Part shown: positions 52,811-63,486 of the stretch, in pieces
Layout: every line of letters starts with the position of its first letter
Numbering within the stretch: the stretch's first letter is position 1
NCBI GenBank assembly: GCA_014649575.1
Contig: BMTH01000008.1
Span: 62,001 to 126,000 of the forward strand
DNA length: 64,000 nucleotides
DNA from: Streptomyces griseoincarnatus
GTDB lineage: Bacteria; Actinomycetota; Actinomycetes; Streptomycetales; Streptomycetaceae
Direction: 5' to 3'
Position numbers and translations under genes: made by a program
The notes under the pieces: generated by a model
What the model saw: the letters and a program-made list of their open reading frames with translations, nothing else
Database searches by the model: none
What the model was told of the DNA's origin: nothing

Positions 52811-53680
52811 GTGGCGTTGAGTGAGCGGCGGGCCGCACCCACGGTGGGCCAGGTGGTCCTGGGACGGCGGCTGTACGAGTTGCGGGAGGCCGCGGGTCTC
52901 TCACGGGAGGAGGCCGCCCGCATACTGCGGGTGGCGCCGGCCACCGTCCGCCGGATGGAGACCGCCGAGGTCGCCCTGAAGATCCCGTACGTCCAGATGC
53001 TGCTGACCGCCTACGGGGTGCCCGACGGCGAGGCGGACACGTTCGTCACGCTCGCCGAGGACGCCAACCGCCCGGGCTGGTGGCAGCGGTACCACGACGT
53101 GCTGCCCGAGTGGTTCAGCCTGTACGTCAGCCTGGAGGGCGCCGCCCGCATCATCCGCTCCTACGAGCCGCACTTCGTCCCCGGACTGCTCCAGACGGAG
53201 GACTACGCGCGCGCCGTGCTGGAGGCCGGCACGATCGGCACGGCGGGCCCGGAGACGGTCGAGCGGCACGTGGCGCTGCGCATGGAGCGGCAGCGGCTGC
53301 TGGAGCGCCCCGACCCGCCGCACCTGTGGGTGCTGATGGAGGAGACGGTGCTGCGACGCCCGGTGAGCGGGGACAGCCGGGTGATGCGCGACCAGTTCGA
53401 CAAGCTGCTGGAGTACGCGGAGCGGGACCGGGTCACCCTGCAGATCGCCGAGTTCGCGGACGGGCCGCACCCGGGGACGTACGCGCCGTTCTCGCTGTTC
53501 CGGTTCGCCGAGCCGGAGCTGCCGGACATGGTGTTCACCGAGTACCTGACCGGCGCGCTGTACCTGGACTCCCGCAAGGAGGTCTCGGTGCACCTGGAGG
53601 TGCTGGACCACATGACGGCCCGTGCGGCCTCCGCCCGGCGCACCGAGAAGCTGCTGCGGGAGTGCCGCGAGCGCCTGTGA
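52811..53680 (+). CDS. Helix-turn-helix regulator with DUF5753 domain
   Basis: 289 aa from GTG 52811 with GGGGAGG upstream. HTH ~14-70 (LRREAAGLSREEAARILRV-like helix, ATVRRMETAEVALKI), then DUF5753 ~100-280 (RIIRSYEPHFVPGLLQTEDYARAV; LWVLMEETVLRRPV; TYAPFSLFRFAEPELPDMVFTEYL). Streptomycetes have dozens, usually next to a small DUF397 gene. No DUF397 partner is seen here; the next gene is the convergent dnaK. Confidence 0.88.
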   Translation: MALSERRAAPTVGQVVLGRRLYELREAAGLSREEAARILRVAPATVRRMETAEVALKIPYVQMLLTAYGVPDGEADTFVTLAEDANRPGWWQRYHDVLPEWFSLYVSLEGAARIIRSYEPHFVPGLLQTEDYARAVLEAGTIGTAGPETVERHVALRMERQRLLERPDPPHLWVLMEETVLRRPVSGDSRVMRDQFDKLLEYAERDRVTLQIAEFADGPHPGTYAPFSLFRFAEPELPDMVFTEYLTGALYLDSRKEVSVHLEVLDHMTARAASARRTEKLLRECRERL

Positions 53681-53693
53681 GGCGCCCGCGGGC

Positions 53694-55586
<1,893 letters not shown>

Positions 55587-55643
55587 CGCTGTAACCCCTT
55601 CCGTCAGGGCTCCGCTCCGGCCTTCCAACACTTCCAGCACAAA

Positions 55644-55666
55644 ACTTGAGCGGCATCTTGTCAAGT
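55644..55666. promoter_or_regulatory. HAIR-like HspR operator upstream of dnaK
   Basis: ACTTGA-N11-TCAAGT, a perfect six-base inverted repeat with the geometry of HAIR (CTTGA-N11-TCAAG inside CTTGAGT-N7-ACTCAAG). It is 58 bp upstream of the dnaK ATG and extends close to the end of the next gene. Confidence 0.75.
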
Positions 55667-55683
55667 GTGCGGGCGGAGGGAAG

Positions 55684-56427
55684 TCAGCGGGAGTCGCCGC
55701 CGTCCGGGCGGTCGCGCAGCGTCACCGCACGGCGGGGACGGTCGGTGACCAGGACGTCCACGCGCGGGTCGTCGAGGAAGACGCGCAGCGCCGCATCGTC
55801 GTTGACCGTCCACACCATCGTGAACAGTCCGCCTCGGGCGGCCTCGCGCAGCACGGTGGCGCGGGCCAGCCGCTGGTGGACGGCGACCCCGTGGGCGCCG
55901 CAGGCTCGGACGCGGCGCAACGGCAGCAGTTCGCTGATCCGGGTGCGCACCAGCCGGCGGCGGCCGAGGTCCCGGCCGTCGCGGCCCAGGGAGAGCAGGG
56001 CGCGCACGCGCGGGCGGGCGGTGGTGAGGGCGGCGACGGAGCGGTCCTCCAGGGTGGTGGCCACGACCCCGTCCTCCCCCAGCAGGGCCACGGCCCGGTC
56101 CAGCAGCTCCCGCTCGTAGCCGGTCTCCTTCAGGTCCAGGTGGGCGACGAGCTTCCCCGCGATCAGCTCCATCACGTCCTCGACGACCGGGACCGGGTGT
56201 CCGGCGCGGGCGTCCAGCTCGGCGCGGGTGAGCGTGGACAGCAGGGGCCCGGTACCGCCCACCCGGGCGTCGTGGTGGACGACGAGGACGCCGTCCGCGG
56301 TGCGCCGTACGTCGAACTCGACGTACTCGGCGCCGGAGGCGAGCGCGTCCCGGTACGCCTCCCAGGTGGCCGGGGCGGCGCGCTCGGTCCCTCCGCGGTG
56401 GGCGGAGACGGCGGGGCGTGACGTCAT
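55684..56427 (-). CDS. Glycerophosphodiester phosphodiesterase
   Basis: 247 aa, ATG 56427. GDPD fold: SAHRGGTERAAP with catalytic His-Arg, GAEYVEFDVRRTADGVLVVHHD with Glu/Asp metal ligands and second His, LDLKE, and the C-terminal TMVWTVNDD. Splits glycerophosphodiesters to glycerol-3-phosphate and an alcohol. No signal peptide. Next to dnaK on the same strand, separated by the HspR-like box. Confidence 0.92.
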   Translation of the reverse strand: MTSRPAVSAHRGGTERAAPATWEAYRDALASGAEYVEFDVRRTADGVLVVHHDARVGGTGPLLSTLTRAELDARAGHPVPVVEDVMELIAGKLVAHLDLKETGYERELLDRAVALLGEDGVVATTLEDRSVAALTTARPRVRALLSLGRDGRDLGRRRLVRTRISELLPLRRVRACGAHGVAVHQRLARATVLREAARGGLFTMVWTVNDDAALRVFLDDPRVDVLVTDRPRRAVTLRDRPDGGDSR

Positions 56428-56509
56428 GGCGGCGGCTTCCGTTGGCGGAGACGGCGCAGGCCGCCCCGGCGACGGGGCGGCCTGCGGTGGCCCTTGCGGT
56501 ACGGGCGGG

Positions 56510-56938
56510 TCAGGCGAGCTTCGCCGTCAGGGTGATCTCGGTGCCCTTGAGCGCCTGGCTGACCGGGCAGTTCACCTTGGCGTCCTCGGCGGCGGCGACG
56601 AAACCGGCCTCGTCCAGACCGGGGACGGTGCCCTCGACGGTGAGGTGGATGCCGGTGATGCCCTGCCCGGGCACGAAGGTGACCTCGGCGTTGGTGGTGA
56701 GCCGGGTGGGCGGGGTGCCCGCCTTGTCGAGGCCGTTGGACAGGGCCATCGAGAAGCAGCTGGAGTGCGCGGCGGCGATCAGCTCCTCGGGGCTGGTCTT
56801 CCCGTTCGCGTCCTCGGCGCGCGAGGCCCAGGTGACCGGCTGCTCGGGGATGGCGCCCGAGGAGTCGAAGGCGACGACCCCGCTGCCCTTGAAGAGGCTG
56901 CCTTCCCAGACGGTGTGTGCGGCGCGCGTGGTTGCCAT
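56510..56938 (-). CDS. OsmC-family peroxiredoxin
   Basis: 142 aa, ATG 56938. Typical OsmC length with the two redox Cys: AAAHSSCFSMAL (~61) and AKVNCPVSQAL (~125), plus the Arg/Glu residues in TSPEELIA. It reduces organic hydroperoxides with a thiol donor. Single gene with its own ribosome binding site (GAAAGGAT). Confidence 0.93.
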   Translation of the reverse strand: MATTRAAHTVWEGSLFKGSGVVAFDSSGAIPEQPVTWASRAEDANGKTSPEELIAAAHSSCFSMALSNGLDKAGTPPTRLTTNAEVTFVPGQGITGIHLTVEGTVPGLDEAGFVAAAEDAKVNCPVSQALKGTEITLTAKLA

Positions 56939-57038
56939 GACGCAATCCTTTCGAGAAAAGTCCGGCCGGGTGACCGGCGGTGCTCGGTCCGGACATCCGG
57001 ATCACCGGGTGCCCTGGTCCATCCGATCACATCACGGC

Positions 57039-58859
57039 TCAACTCACCCGGAAGACGGGCCCCCTCGGGGCGAAGGGGAGGGTCCCGCCCCGAGGGATCA
57101 AGTAGGCGTGCTCGCGCCGCACCCGCAGCACGTCGCACCAGCCGTCGGTGATGACCAGCACCGGTGCGCCCCGCGGGAAGTCGTCGGCGCGCTCCAGCAG
57201 GTCGACGCCCGGCTGGAGGACGGTGCCGCCCCGGCCGCGCACCCGCACCCTCCCGGCGATCTCGGTGACCGGGACGTAGCCCGCGTCGTGCGGCGCGGCG
57301 TCGCAGAACACCACGCGCGCCGCCGGCACGTCGCGGGACTCCGCGTAGGAGGCGATGGCGCCGAGCGCCTTGCCGAGAAGGGTCCGGTTCATGGAGCCGG
57401 AGGTGTCGAGGACGACGCCGAAGGTGCAGCGGGCGACCTCCTCGGGCGGGTACCGGCGGCCCGCGCGCGGGATGTCCGGGGTGGACGCCTGGCGCCGGGA
57501 GGGCCGGGCGAAGGACCGCAGCGGCTCGGGGCGGGGCACGAACTCGTCGAACCAGCGGGCGAGCCGGGCGTCCCAGGGCAGCGGCGGATGGCTGAGGGCG
57601 CGGATCTCCTCGACCAGGCCGGCCGGCAGCAGTCCGCGCTCCTGGCGGTCGTGCAGGTCCAGGCCCTGGGCGAGGCCCCGGCGGTAGAAGCCGTCGAGGT
57701 CGACGCAGTCGCGGGGCGGGCCGAGCGGGGCGCCGAGGACGTCACCGAGGCCCTTGCCGCGCGGGGTCGCCAGGCGGCGGGAGCGGCGCTCGCCGGCGAT
57801 GCGGTCGTAGACCTCCTCGGCGGACAGTCCGGCGAGGTCCTTGTCGTACAGCAGGCCCCCGGGCATCGTGCCGATGTCCATCTCCACGAGCCAGCCGTTG
57901 ATGACGAAGTCGCAGGCGACGTTGAACAGGAACGGGTCGCGGGGGCCGCAGCGGTCGCCGTGGCGCAGAGCGGCGTGCAGCATCTCGTGCGCCAGCACGA
58001 ACCGCCACTCGTCGTCGTCCAGGACCCGCAGCGGGTTGACGTAGATCTCGCCGGCCTCGGCGTTGACGGCGGCGACGGAGATGCCGTGGGCGCGGGCCAG
58101 TTCGGCGTCGGCGACCAGGGTCATGCCGGAGGCGATGCCGCCGAGCAGGGGGTAGGAGGAGACGAACCAGCTCAGCGCCTTGTGCCAGGGACGGCGCGGG
58201 GCGGGCGCGCCGTCCAGGCTGTCCCGGCGGCCGCCCGCGACGTCCATCGCGGCGGCCACGGTGCGGGTGAGGGCGGAGGCGAACGCCAGCTGGTGGTCGG
58301 GCGGCTGCCCGTACCAGCCGTTCCAGTCGGTCAGGTGCAGGTCGGGCTCGCCGCCCGCGGTGCCGCAGCGCCGGTAGGGCTCCGGGACGCCGGTGCGCCG
58401 CCAGGCGGCGGCGAGGCGCTCCTCGTCGCCGTCGGGGTAGGCGGCGGGCAGCTCCTCGGGCGGCCGGCCCACGGGCGAGCCGAGCAGGAATCGGTCGACG
58501 ACCACGCAGCGGGCGGCCTGCTCGCACGCGTCCGGCTGGGTGCGCGGCCCCGGGGCGGCGGGAACGTGGCCGAAGCCGAGGTGCAGGACGGCGTGCGCGA
58601 GGGCCCACGCCCAGGTCTCCGGGTCGGCCGTGCGGTCGGGGTGGACGTGCAGCACGGCGTCGGAGTCGACGCGCACCAGGCCGTCGCGGGGGGACAGTTC
58701 ACAGTCCTCGCGACGGCAGACGTCGACGTCCACGGCGGCCAGCGCCGGATTGGCCCGCATGATCCGCAGCCCCGCGGTGAACGCCTCCGCCGCGAGGTCG
58801 CGCTTGCGGCGCTGCTTGTCGCCCTTGGTGTGCGGGCCCCTGCCGTGGGCACGGCTCAC
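57039..58859 (-). CDS. DUF2201-type putative metallopeptidase with VWA-like domain
   Basis: 606 aa from GTG 58859, overlapping the ATPase stop (GTGA). N-terminal DUF2201 metallopeptidase-like region ~15-430 with the zinc motif LAHEMLHAALRHGD (~290) and an earlier degenerate ALAHAVLHLGFGH (~90). VWA-like domain ~475-606 with MIDAS start VVLDTSGSMNR (~486), FCDAAPHD and VLVITDGWCD. Paired with a MoxR-type ATPase, the standard MoxR/VWA partnership for metal insertion or protein remodelling. Targets unknown. Confidence 0.85.
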   Translation of the reverse strand: MSRAHGRGPHTKGDKQRRKRDLAAEAFTAGLRIMRANPALAAVDVDVCRREDCELSPRDGLVRVDSDAVLHVHPDRTADPETWAWALAHAVLHLGFGHVPAAPGPRTQPDACEQAARCVVVDRFLLGSPVGRPPEELPAAYPDGDEERLAAAWRRTGVPEPYRRCGTAGGEPDLHLTDWNGWYGQPPDHQLAFASALTRTVAAAMDVAGGRRDSLDGAPAPRRPWHKALSWFVSSYPLLGGIASGMTLVADAELARAHGISVAAVNAEAGEIYVNPLRVLDDDEWRFVLAHEMLHAALRHGDRCGPRDPFLFNVACDFVINGWLVEMDIGTMPGGLLYDKDLAGLSAEEVYDRIAGERRSRRLATPRGKGLGDVLGAPLGPPRDCVDLDGFYRRGLAQGLDLHDRQERGLLPAGLVEEIRALSHPPLPWDARLARWFDEFVPRPEPLRSFARPSRRQASTPDIPRAGRRYPPEEVARCTFGVVLDTSGSMNRTLLGKALGAIASYAESRDVPAARVVFCDAAPHDAGYVPVTEIAGRVRVRGRGGTVLQPGVDLLERADDFPRGAPVLVITDGWCDVLRVRREHAYLIPRGGTLPFAPRGPVFRVS

Positions 58860-59917
58860 CGGCGCGCCTCCACCAGTCGGGGCATGTCGCGGGCCGCCTC
58901 GACGAGGAACCAGGACGGCAGCACCGGGTTGCCGTCCGTGTCGGGGGCGATGACCGTCTGCGCGACCTCCACGGAGATCTCCGCGAGCTGCACCAGCAGC
59001 GACTTGGCGCGGTACGCGATCTGCCGGCCGGCCGCCGACATGTGTTCCTTGGACGCGGGCAGCTCCTTCACCAGCCGGCCGCGGAAGGACTCGGCGAGGT
59101 AGTAGAGCAGGTCGCGGTCCTCGGGGCGGTGCGGCCAGCGGGCGTCGCCCTTGAGCACGGCGTCGATGCCGAAACGGCTGCGCACGATCTTGACGTAGCC
59201 GCAGAAGGCGGAGGCGTGGGCGGGGGTGAGCGTGCCGTGGGCGAGGACCTTCAGGGTGTCCTCGTCGAGGTCGCGGCCGAAGGAGTGCAGCGCGTCGGAG
59301 AGCATGTGCCAGGAGCGGGGCGTGGAGAACGGCTCCTCGGTCTTGGGCGGCTTGGACCACAGGTGGTCGGGGCGGTCGGTGAGGTGGTCGGTGATCCACG
59401 GGTGGATGCCGTTGTCCGCCGCCCACACCAGCCAGTCCTTCGGGGACGCCTCCAGGTGGACGTGGGTGAGGCGGTTGACGAGCGCGGAGGCCAGCGGACG
59501 GGCGAGCGCGTTGTCGGTGGCCCGGTTGCCGGCGCCGATGACGACGGACCCCTTGGGCAGCTCGTAGTCGCCGATGCGGCGGTCCAGGATCAGCGAGTAG
59601 AACGCCTTCTGCACGTCCGGGGTGGCCGCGTTCAGCTCGTCCAGGAACAGGCAGTACGGCTCGTCCCGGGCGATCGACGCGGGCGGGCAGAACACCGAGC
59701 GGCCGTCCCGGATCTGCGGCACGCCGATCAGGTCCTCGGGGGCCAGCTGGGTGCCCAGCAGACTCACGCACTCCAGCCCGAGGCTCTCGGCGAACTCCCG
59801 GACCAGGGAGGACTTCCCGATGCCGGGCGCTCCCCAGAGGAACACGGGCCGCACGGTCGCCAGCCCGAGCATCAGCTCCGGAACACGGGCGGGGGTGACG
59901 GTGACGGCTGCCTGCAC
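58856..59917 (-). CDS. MoxR-like AAA+ ATPase
   Basis: 353 aa from GTG 59917, chosen for GGGAG seven bases upstream; an in-frame start at 59959 lacks one. Walker A FLWGAPGIGKSSLV, GTQLAPEDLIGVP, Walker B CLFLDELNAATPDVQ, sensor-1 VVIGAGNRATDN, Arg-finger region ASALVNRLTHV. The C-terminal lid includes YYLAESFRGRL. It acts with the VWA-metallopeptidase encoded by the overlapping next gene. Confidence 0.9.
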   Translation of the reverse strand: MQAAVTVTPARVPELMLGLATVRPVFLWGAPGIGKSSLVREFAESLGLECVSLLGTQLAPEDLIGVPQIRDGRSVFCPPASIARDEPYCLFLDELNAATPDVQKAFYSLILDRRIGDYELPKGSVVIGAGNRATDNALARPLASALVNRLTHVHLEASPKDWLVWAADNGIHPWITDHLTDRPDHLWSKPPKTEEPFSTPRSWHMLSDALHSFGRDLDEDTLKVLAHGTLTPAHASAFCGYVKIVRSRFGIDAVLKGDARWPHRPEDRDLLYYLAESFRGRLVKELPASKEHMSAAGRQIAYRAKSLLVQLAEISVEVAQTVIAPDTDGNPVLPSWFLVEAARDMPRLVEARR

Positions 59918-60046
59918 GCGGATGCTCCCTCTCCGCGCCTCGGCGGGCGCGGGCGACACGGCGGTGGACGACTCGCGGTCGAGGTTCTCAACCGGAGGGC
60001 GTGTCCGTCACGCGAATATCCGCACGCGACGTCCCTGTCGCCGCGC

Positions 60047-62128
60047 TCAGGCCGCGCGCTCGCGGTGGTCCGGCATGGGCCCGGTGCCGGACTCGTCGGC
60101 CTCGGCGAGCCAGCGGCGCAGGACGTGGTGGACCTGTTCGGCGCCGGCCAGGTCCGTGCCCTCGGGGACCGGCGCGGACAGGACGAGCGGGGAGAGCAGG
60201 AAAGGCCGGGACTGGGCGCCGCCGAGGCCGCCGTGCGAACCGATCTGCTCCTCGAAGGCGAGCACCTCGCCGTCCGCCGGGTCGTGGAAGGAGTTGACCA
60301 TGATGTCGGCGGTGTGCGGGAAGGTGTGGGTGCGGCGCACGACGTCGGCGGCGCCGGGTCCGAACGGGGCCAGCGGGCCCGGGTTGTCGTCGAGGTCGTC
60401 CAGCGGGATCTCCGCGCCGTACGCGCCGAGGACGACCCCGCCGTGGCGCTCGCTGCGCACCAGCAGGAAGCCGATGCCGGGGTGGTTGGCGAGGGTCGGC
60501 AGCAGCGCGGGGTGCCGGGCGTCGATCTCCTCCTTGGTCATGCGGTGCGGCACGTCCGGGAAGGACACCAGGCCCAGGTTGCCCGAGGCGAGCACGACCG
60601 GCTCCGAGCCGCGGGTGGGCCGGTAGTGCTCGGCGCCCTCCTCGACGGGCCGGCGCAGCGCGGCGCGGACGGCCGCGCGGGCCTCGGCGCCGCTGTGGGT
60701 GCTGCGGGCGCGGCGCGGCACGGGCAGCCCGCAGCCGGCCCGCACCAGGTCGGCGAGGGTGAGGCCGTAGCGGGAGCGGAAGGTCTCGCCGGGGCTCTGC
60801 CCGTGGTCGGACAGCACGACGACCCGGTACGGGCGGGGCGCGTGCTCGGCGACGTTCTCGATGAGGGTGAGGGCGCGGTCGAGGCGGCGCAGCACCTGCT
60901 CGGTGTCGCGGCTCGTCGGCCCGGAGTGGTGGGCGACCTCGTCGTAGGCGACCAGGTCGGCGTAGACGGCGCTGCGGCCGGCCAGCACGTCACCCATCAC
61001 GGCGGCCGTGACGACGTCCCGCTCGACGACGGTGGCGAAGGCGCGCACCAGCGGGTACAGCCCGCCGCGGGAGACGCGCGGGCGCTGTCCGCGTATCCGG
61101 GCGCGCACGGACTGGCCGATCTCCCGGCCCACCTCGGCGCCGAAGGACAGCGCGGTGCGCACCGCGTTGGCGGGGTCGGAGAAGTACGCGAAGTAGCCGG
61201 AGCGGGAGCGGGCGGCCGGGCCTCTGCGCCGGGCGGCGATGGACAGCACCAGCGCCTGCTCGTCGGCGCCGCCGCCGAAGAGGTTGCCCCGGCTGGCGCC
61301 GTCCTTGGCGAGCAGCCCCGCGTGGCCGGAGTGCTCGATGGCGCGGGCCTGGAGCTCGGCGGCGCTGGTGGGCCGGTTGCAGACCATCACCTCGCGGCGG
61401 GCCTTCTCGTACCAGCGGAAGGCGGGGACGTCGAAGTTGCTGCCGTGCAGGATGCCGAGCTGGCTGGCGCCGGTCTGGCTGGACCAGTCGGTGCGCCAGG
61501 GGGTGAGTCGGTGGGTGGGGCGGTCCCCGCCGGTGCCGAGCCAGCGGGCGACGGTGGGCATCAGGCCCTTGTCGACGGCGGCCAGCAGGACGTCGTGGCC
61601 GACGCCGTCGAGCTGGACGAAGACCGTGCCGGGGGTGGCCGGGCAGGGCGGGTCGGAGCGCCGTCTTCGGTCCGCGAGCCGGTAGAGCCGCCGGCGGTAG
61701 GCGTCGTCGTCGCGGACGGCGAGGGCGCCTCCGGTGGCGGAGGCGACCGCGGACATCACGGCCGCGACGACCACGGCCGTCTCGGGGGCCGCCGAGCCGC
61801 GCTCGACGGGGTTGAGGCGCAGCGCCACCCACAGCAGGGCGCCGTTGAGGAAGAACACCAGCACGCCGAGGACGAGCGCCGGCACGAGCAGCAGCAGCCG
61901 CACCAGGAGAGGCCAGACCAGCGCGGACAACAGACCGAAGGCACCCGCGCCGAGGGCGGCGGTGACCGCGATGTCGGTGGCGCTGCCGCCGTCGGCCGAC
62001 CGCAGCCGGAAGTCGGGCAGGATGCCCGCGAGGGCGAGCATGGTGAGTGTGGAGACCGCCCACACGGTGACACTCCGCCCGATCTGACTGGCGACCTTCC
62101 GCCATCGCCCGTCACCCACGCCGCGCAC
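60047..62128 (-). CDS. Membrane protein with holin-like N terminus and alkaline-phosphatase-fold domain
   Basis: 693 aa from GTG 62128. Four N-terminal membrane segments (~15-38, 50-72, 74-105, 115-137), then a phosphodiesterase-type domain ~160-680: VFVQLDGVGHD first metal Asp, DWSSQTGASQLGILHG nucleophile loop, VAYDEVAHHSGP, VVLSDHGQSPGE, and HGGLGGAQSRPFLLSP with the late His. The catalytic set looks complete. Topology predicts the hydrolase in the cytoplasm if the helices pair evenly. Substrate unknown; a lipid or polymer phosphoester is plausible. Confidence 0.83.
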   Translation of the reverse strand: MRGVGDGRWRKVASQIGRSVTVWAVSTLTMLALAGILPDFRLRSADGGSATDIAVTAALGAGAFGLLSALVWPLLVRLLLLVPALVLGVLVFFLNGALLWVALRLNPVERGSAAPETAVVVAAVMSAVASATGGALAVRDDDAYRRRLYRLADRRRRSDPPCPATPGTVFVQLDGVGHDVLLAAVDKGLMPTVARWLGTGGDRPTHRLTPWRTDWSSQTGASQLGILHGSNFDVPAFRWYEKARREVMVCNRPTSAAELQARAIEHSGHAGLLAKDGASRGNLFGGGADEQALVLSIAARRRGPAARSRSGYFAYFSDPANAVRTALSFGAEVGREIGQSVRARIRGQRPRVSRGGLYPLVRAFATVVERDVVTAAVMGDVLAGRSAVYADLVAYDEVAHHSGPTSRDTEQVLRRLDRALTLIENVAEHAPRPYRVVVLSDHGQSPGETFRSRYGLTLADLVRAGCGLPVPRRARSTHSGAEARAAVRAALRRPVEEGAEHYRPTRGSEPVVLASGNLGLVSFPDVPHRMTKEEIDARHPALLPTLANHPGIGFLLVRSERHGGVVLGAYGAEIPLDDLDDNPGPLAPFGPGAADVVRRTHTFPHTADIMVNSFHDPADGEVLAFEEQIGSHGGLGGAQSRPFLLSPLVLSAPVPEGTDLAGAEQVHHVLRRWLAEADESGTGPMPDHRERAA

Positions 62129-62216
62129 ACCTCACGTTCCGTCTCTGGCCCGCCCCCACCCTGTCACAACGTCCTGAAGTGCCTTTTCGTCCCCCCTGGT
62201 CCGCCGACCGGCACAC

Positions 62217-62618
62217 TCAGCGGCCGTCGTAGCCGGCGGTCGGCATGGACAGCCTGCGGTGCACCCGGGCCTTCATCGCCGCGTCGTACGACGGCTCCGC
62301 GTGTCCCACCGTCTCCACCCGCGCCCCGCGCCGCGCGCACTCCGCGGTGAACTCGGCCACGGACGACAGGGCCCGCTCCAGCACCCTCCGGCTGGGCGCG
62401 ACGAACAGGTCGGCGCCGGGGCGCACCCCGTCCCAGAGCAGCGCGTGGTCGGGGCGCAGACCGCGCACCAGCAACTCGCGCGCCACCACGTACCCGTGCT
62501 CGGCGGCCCAGAGGGCGCACATCGTGTGCTGGCCGCGGGAGTCCACCAGGAACGGATCGGCGTCCAGCTCCTCCAGCGGCGTCAGGCTCGCGATGGCCGT
62601 CACCCGCACCGGCGCCAT
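62217..62618 (-). CDS. Hypothetical protein, 133 aa
   Basis: From ATG 62618 with GAGGGGGA upstream; the longer reading frame would overlap the divergent hydrolase gene. Soluble alpha/beta protein with TAIASLTPLEELDADPFLVDSRGQHTM-type N terminus and ADLFVAPSRRVLERA. One Cys beyond the start region (TMCALWAAEHGY) and a second in ECARRGA. I do not recognise a family. It is divergent from the UlaG-like gene. Confidence 0.7.
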   Translation of the reverse strand: MAPVRVTAIASLTPLEELDADPFLVDSRGQHTMCALWAAEHGYVVARELLVRGLRPDHALLWDGVRPGADLFVAPSRRVLERALSSVAEFTAECARRGARVETVGHAEPSYDAAMKARVHRRLSMPTAGYDGR

Positions 62619-62712
62619 GGCGTCCCCCTCACCTCGGGCCCACCTCGGGTTTTCGCCGACGACCCTACTCCTGCGCGTAGGCTTCGGGGAGTCGCGCGAA
62701 GGAGGCGAAGAG

Positions 62713-63486
62713 GTGCCGGTGGAGGTCACGTGGTGGGGGCACGCCACCTGCACGCTGGAGGACTCGCACACGCGCGTCCTCACCGACCCCCTGTTCGCAC
62801 GCCGGCTGGCGCATCTGCGGCGCAGGCGCGGCGCGGAACCGACGCCGGAGGCGCTGCGCGCGGACGTCGCGGTGGTCTCCCATCTGCACGCCGACCACCT
62901 CCATCTGCCGTCGCTGGCCCGGCTCGCCCCGGGCACCCGGCTCCTCGTCCCCCGCGGCGCGCTCCGCGCCGTGCCGGGGCTGCGCAAGCTGACCGCGCTC
63001 GACGTCACGGAGATGGCGCCCGGTGACGTGACGTCCGTCGGCGCCCTCGCGGTGCGGGCGGTGCCCGCGCTGCACGACGGGCGGCGGCTGCCCGTCGGCC
63101 GGCGCCACGCGCCCGCCCTCGGCTATGTGGTGGAGGGCGAGGCGCGCACCTACTTCGCCGGGGACACCGGCCTGTTCGAGGACATGGCCAAGGAGGTCGG
63201 CCCGGTCGACGCGGCGCTGCTGCCGGTGGGCGGCTGGGGGCCGTACCTGGGCGAAGGGCACCTGGACGCGGGGCGCGCGGCGCAGGCGCTGGCGCTGCTG
63301 GGCGCGGCGAGCGCGGTGCCGGTGCACTACGGCACGTACTGGCCGATCGGGATGGACGCCGTGCGCCCCCACGAGTTCCACGCGCCGGGGCACGAGTTCG
63401 AGCGGCTGGCGGCACGGCAGGCGCCGGAGGCGGTGGTGCACCGGCTCGACCATGGGGAAAGCGTGCGCCTGGGGGGCGTGCGGTGA
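62713..63486 (+). CDS. MBL-fold metal-dependent hydrolase (UlaG-like)
   Basis: 257 aa from GTG 62713; AGGAGG lies eight bases upstream. VTWWGHATCTLE start, metal motif SHLHADHLHLPS (HxHxDH), PALHDGRR with His, FAGDTGLF with Asp, and the last His in PVHYGTYWPIG. The full metallo-beta-lactamase site is present. UlaG relatives are lactonases or phosphodiesterases such as NAPE-PLD. Its stop overlaps the DedA start (GTGA). Confidence 0.9.
   Translation: MPVEVTWWGHATCTLEDSHTRVLTDPLFARRLAHLRRRRGAEPTPEALRADVAVVSHLHADHLHLPSLARLAPGTRLLVPRGALRAVPGLRKLTALDVTEMAPGDVTSVGALAVRAVPALHDGRRLPVGRRHAPALGYVVEGEARTYFAGDTGLFEDMAKEVGPVDAALLPVGGWGPYLGEGHLDAGRAAQALALLGAASAVPVHYGTYWPIGMDAVRPHEFHAPGHEFERLAARQAPEAVVHRLDHGESVRLGGVR

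Noticed and set aside
59042..62350. 1102-aa plus-strand reading frame
   Set aside because: Antisense of the MoxR ATPase and membrane phosphatase genes, spanning both; a shadow.
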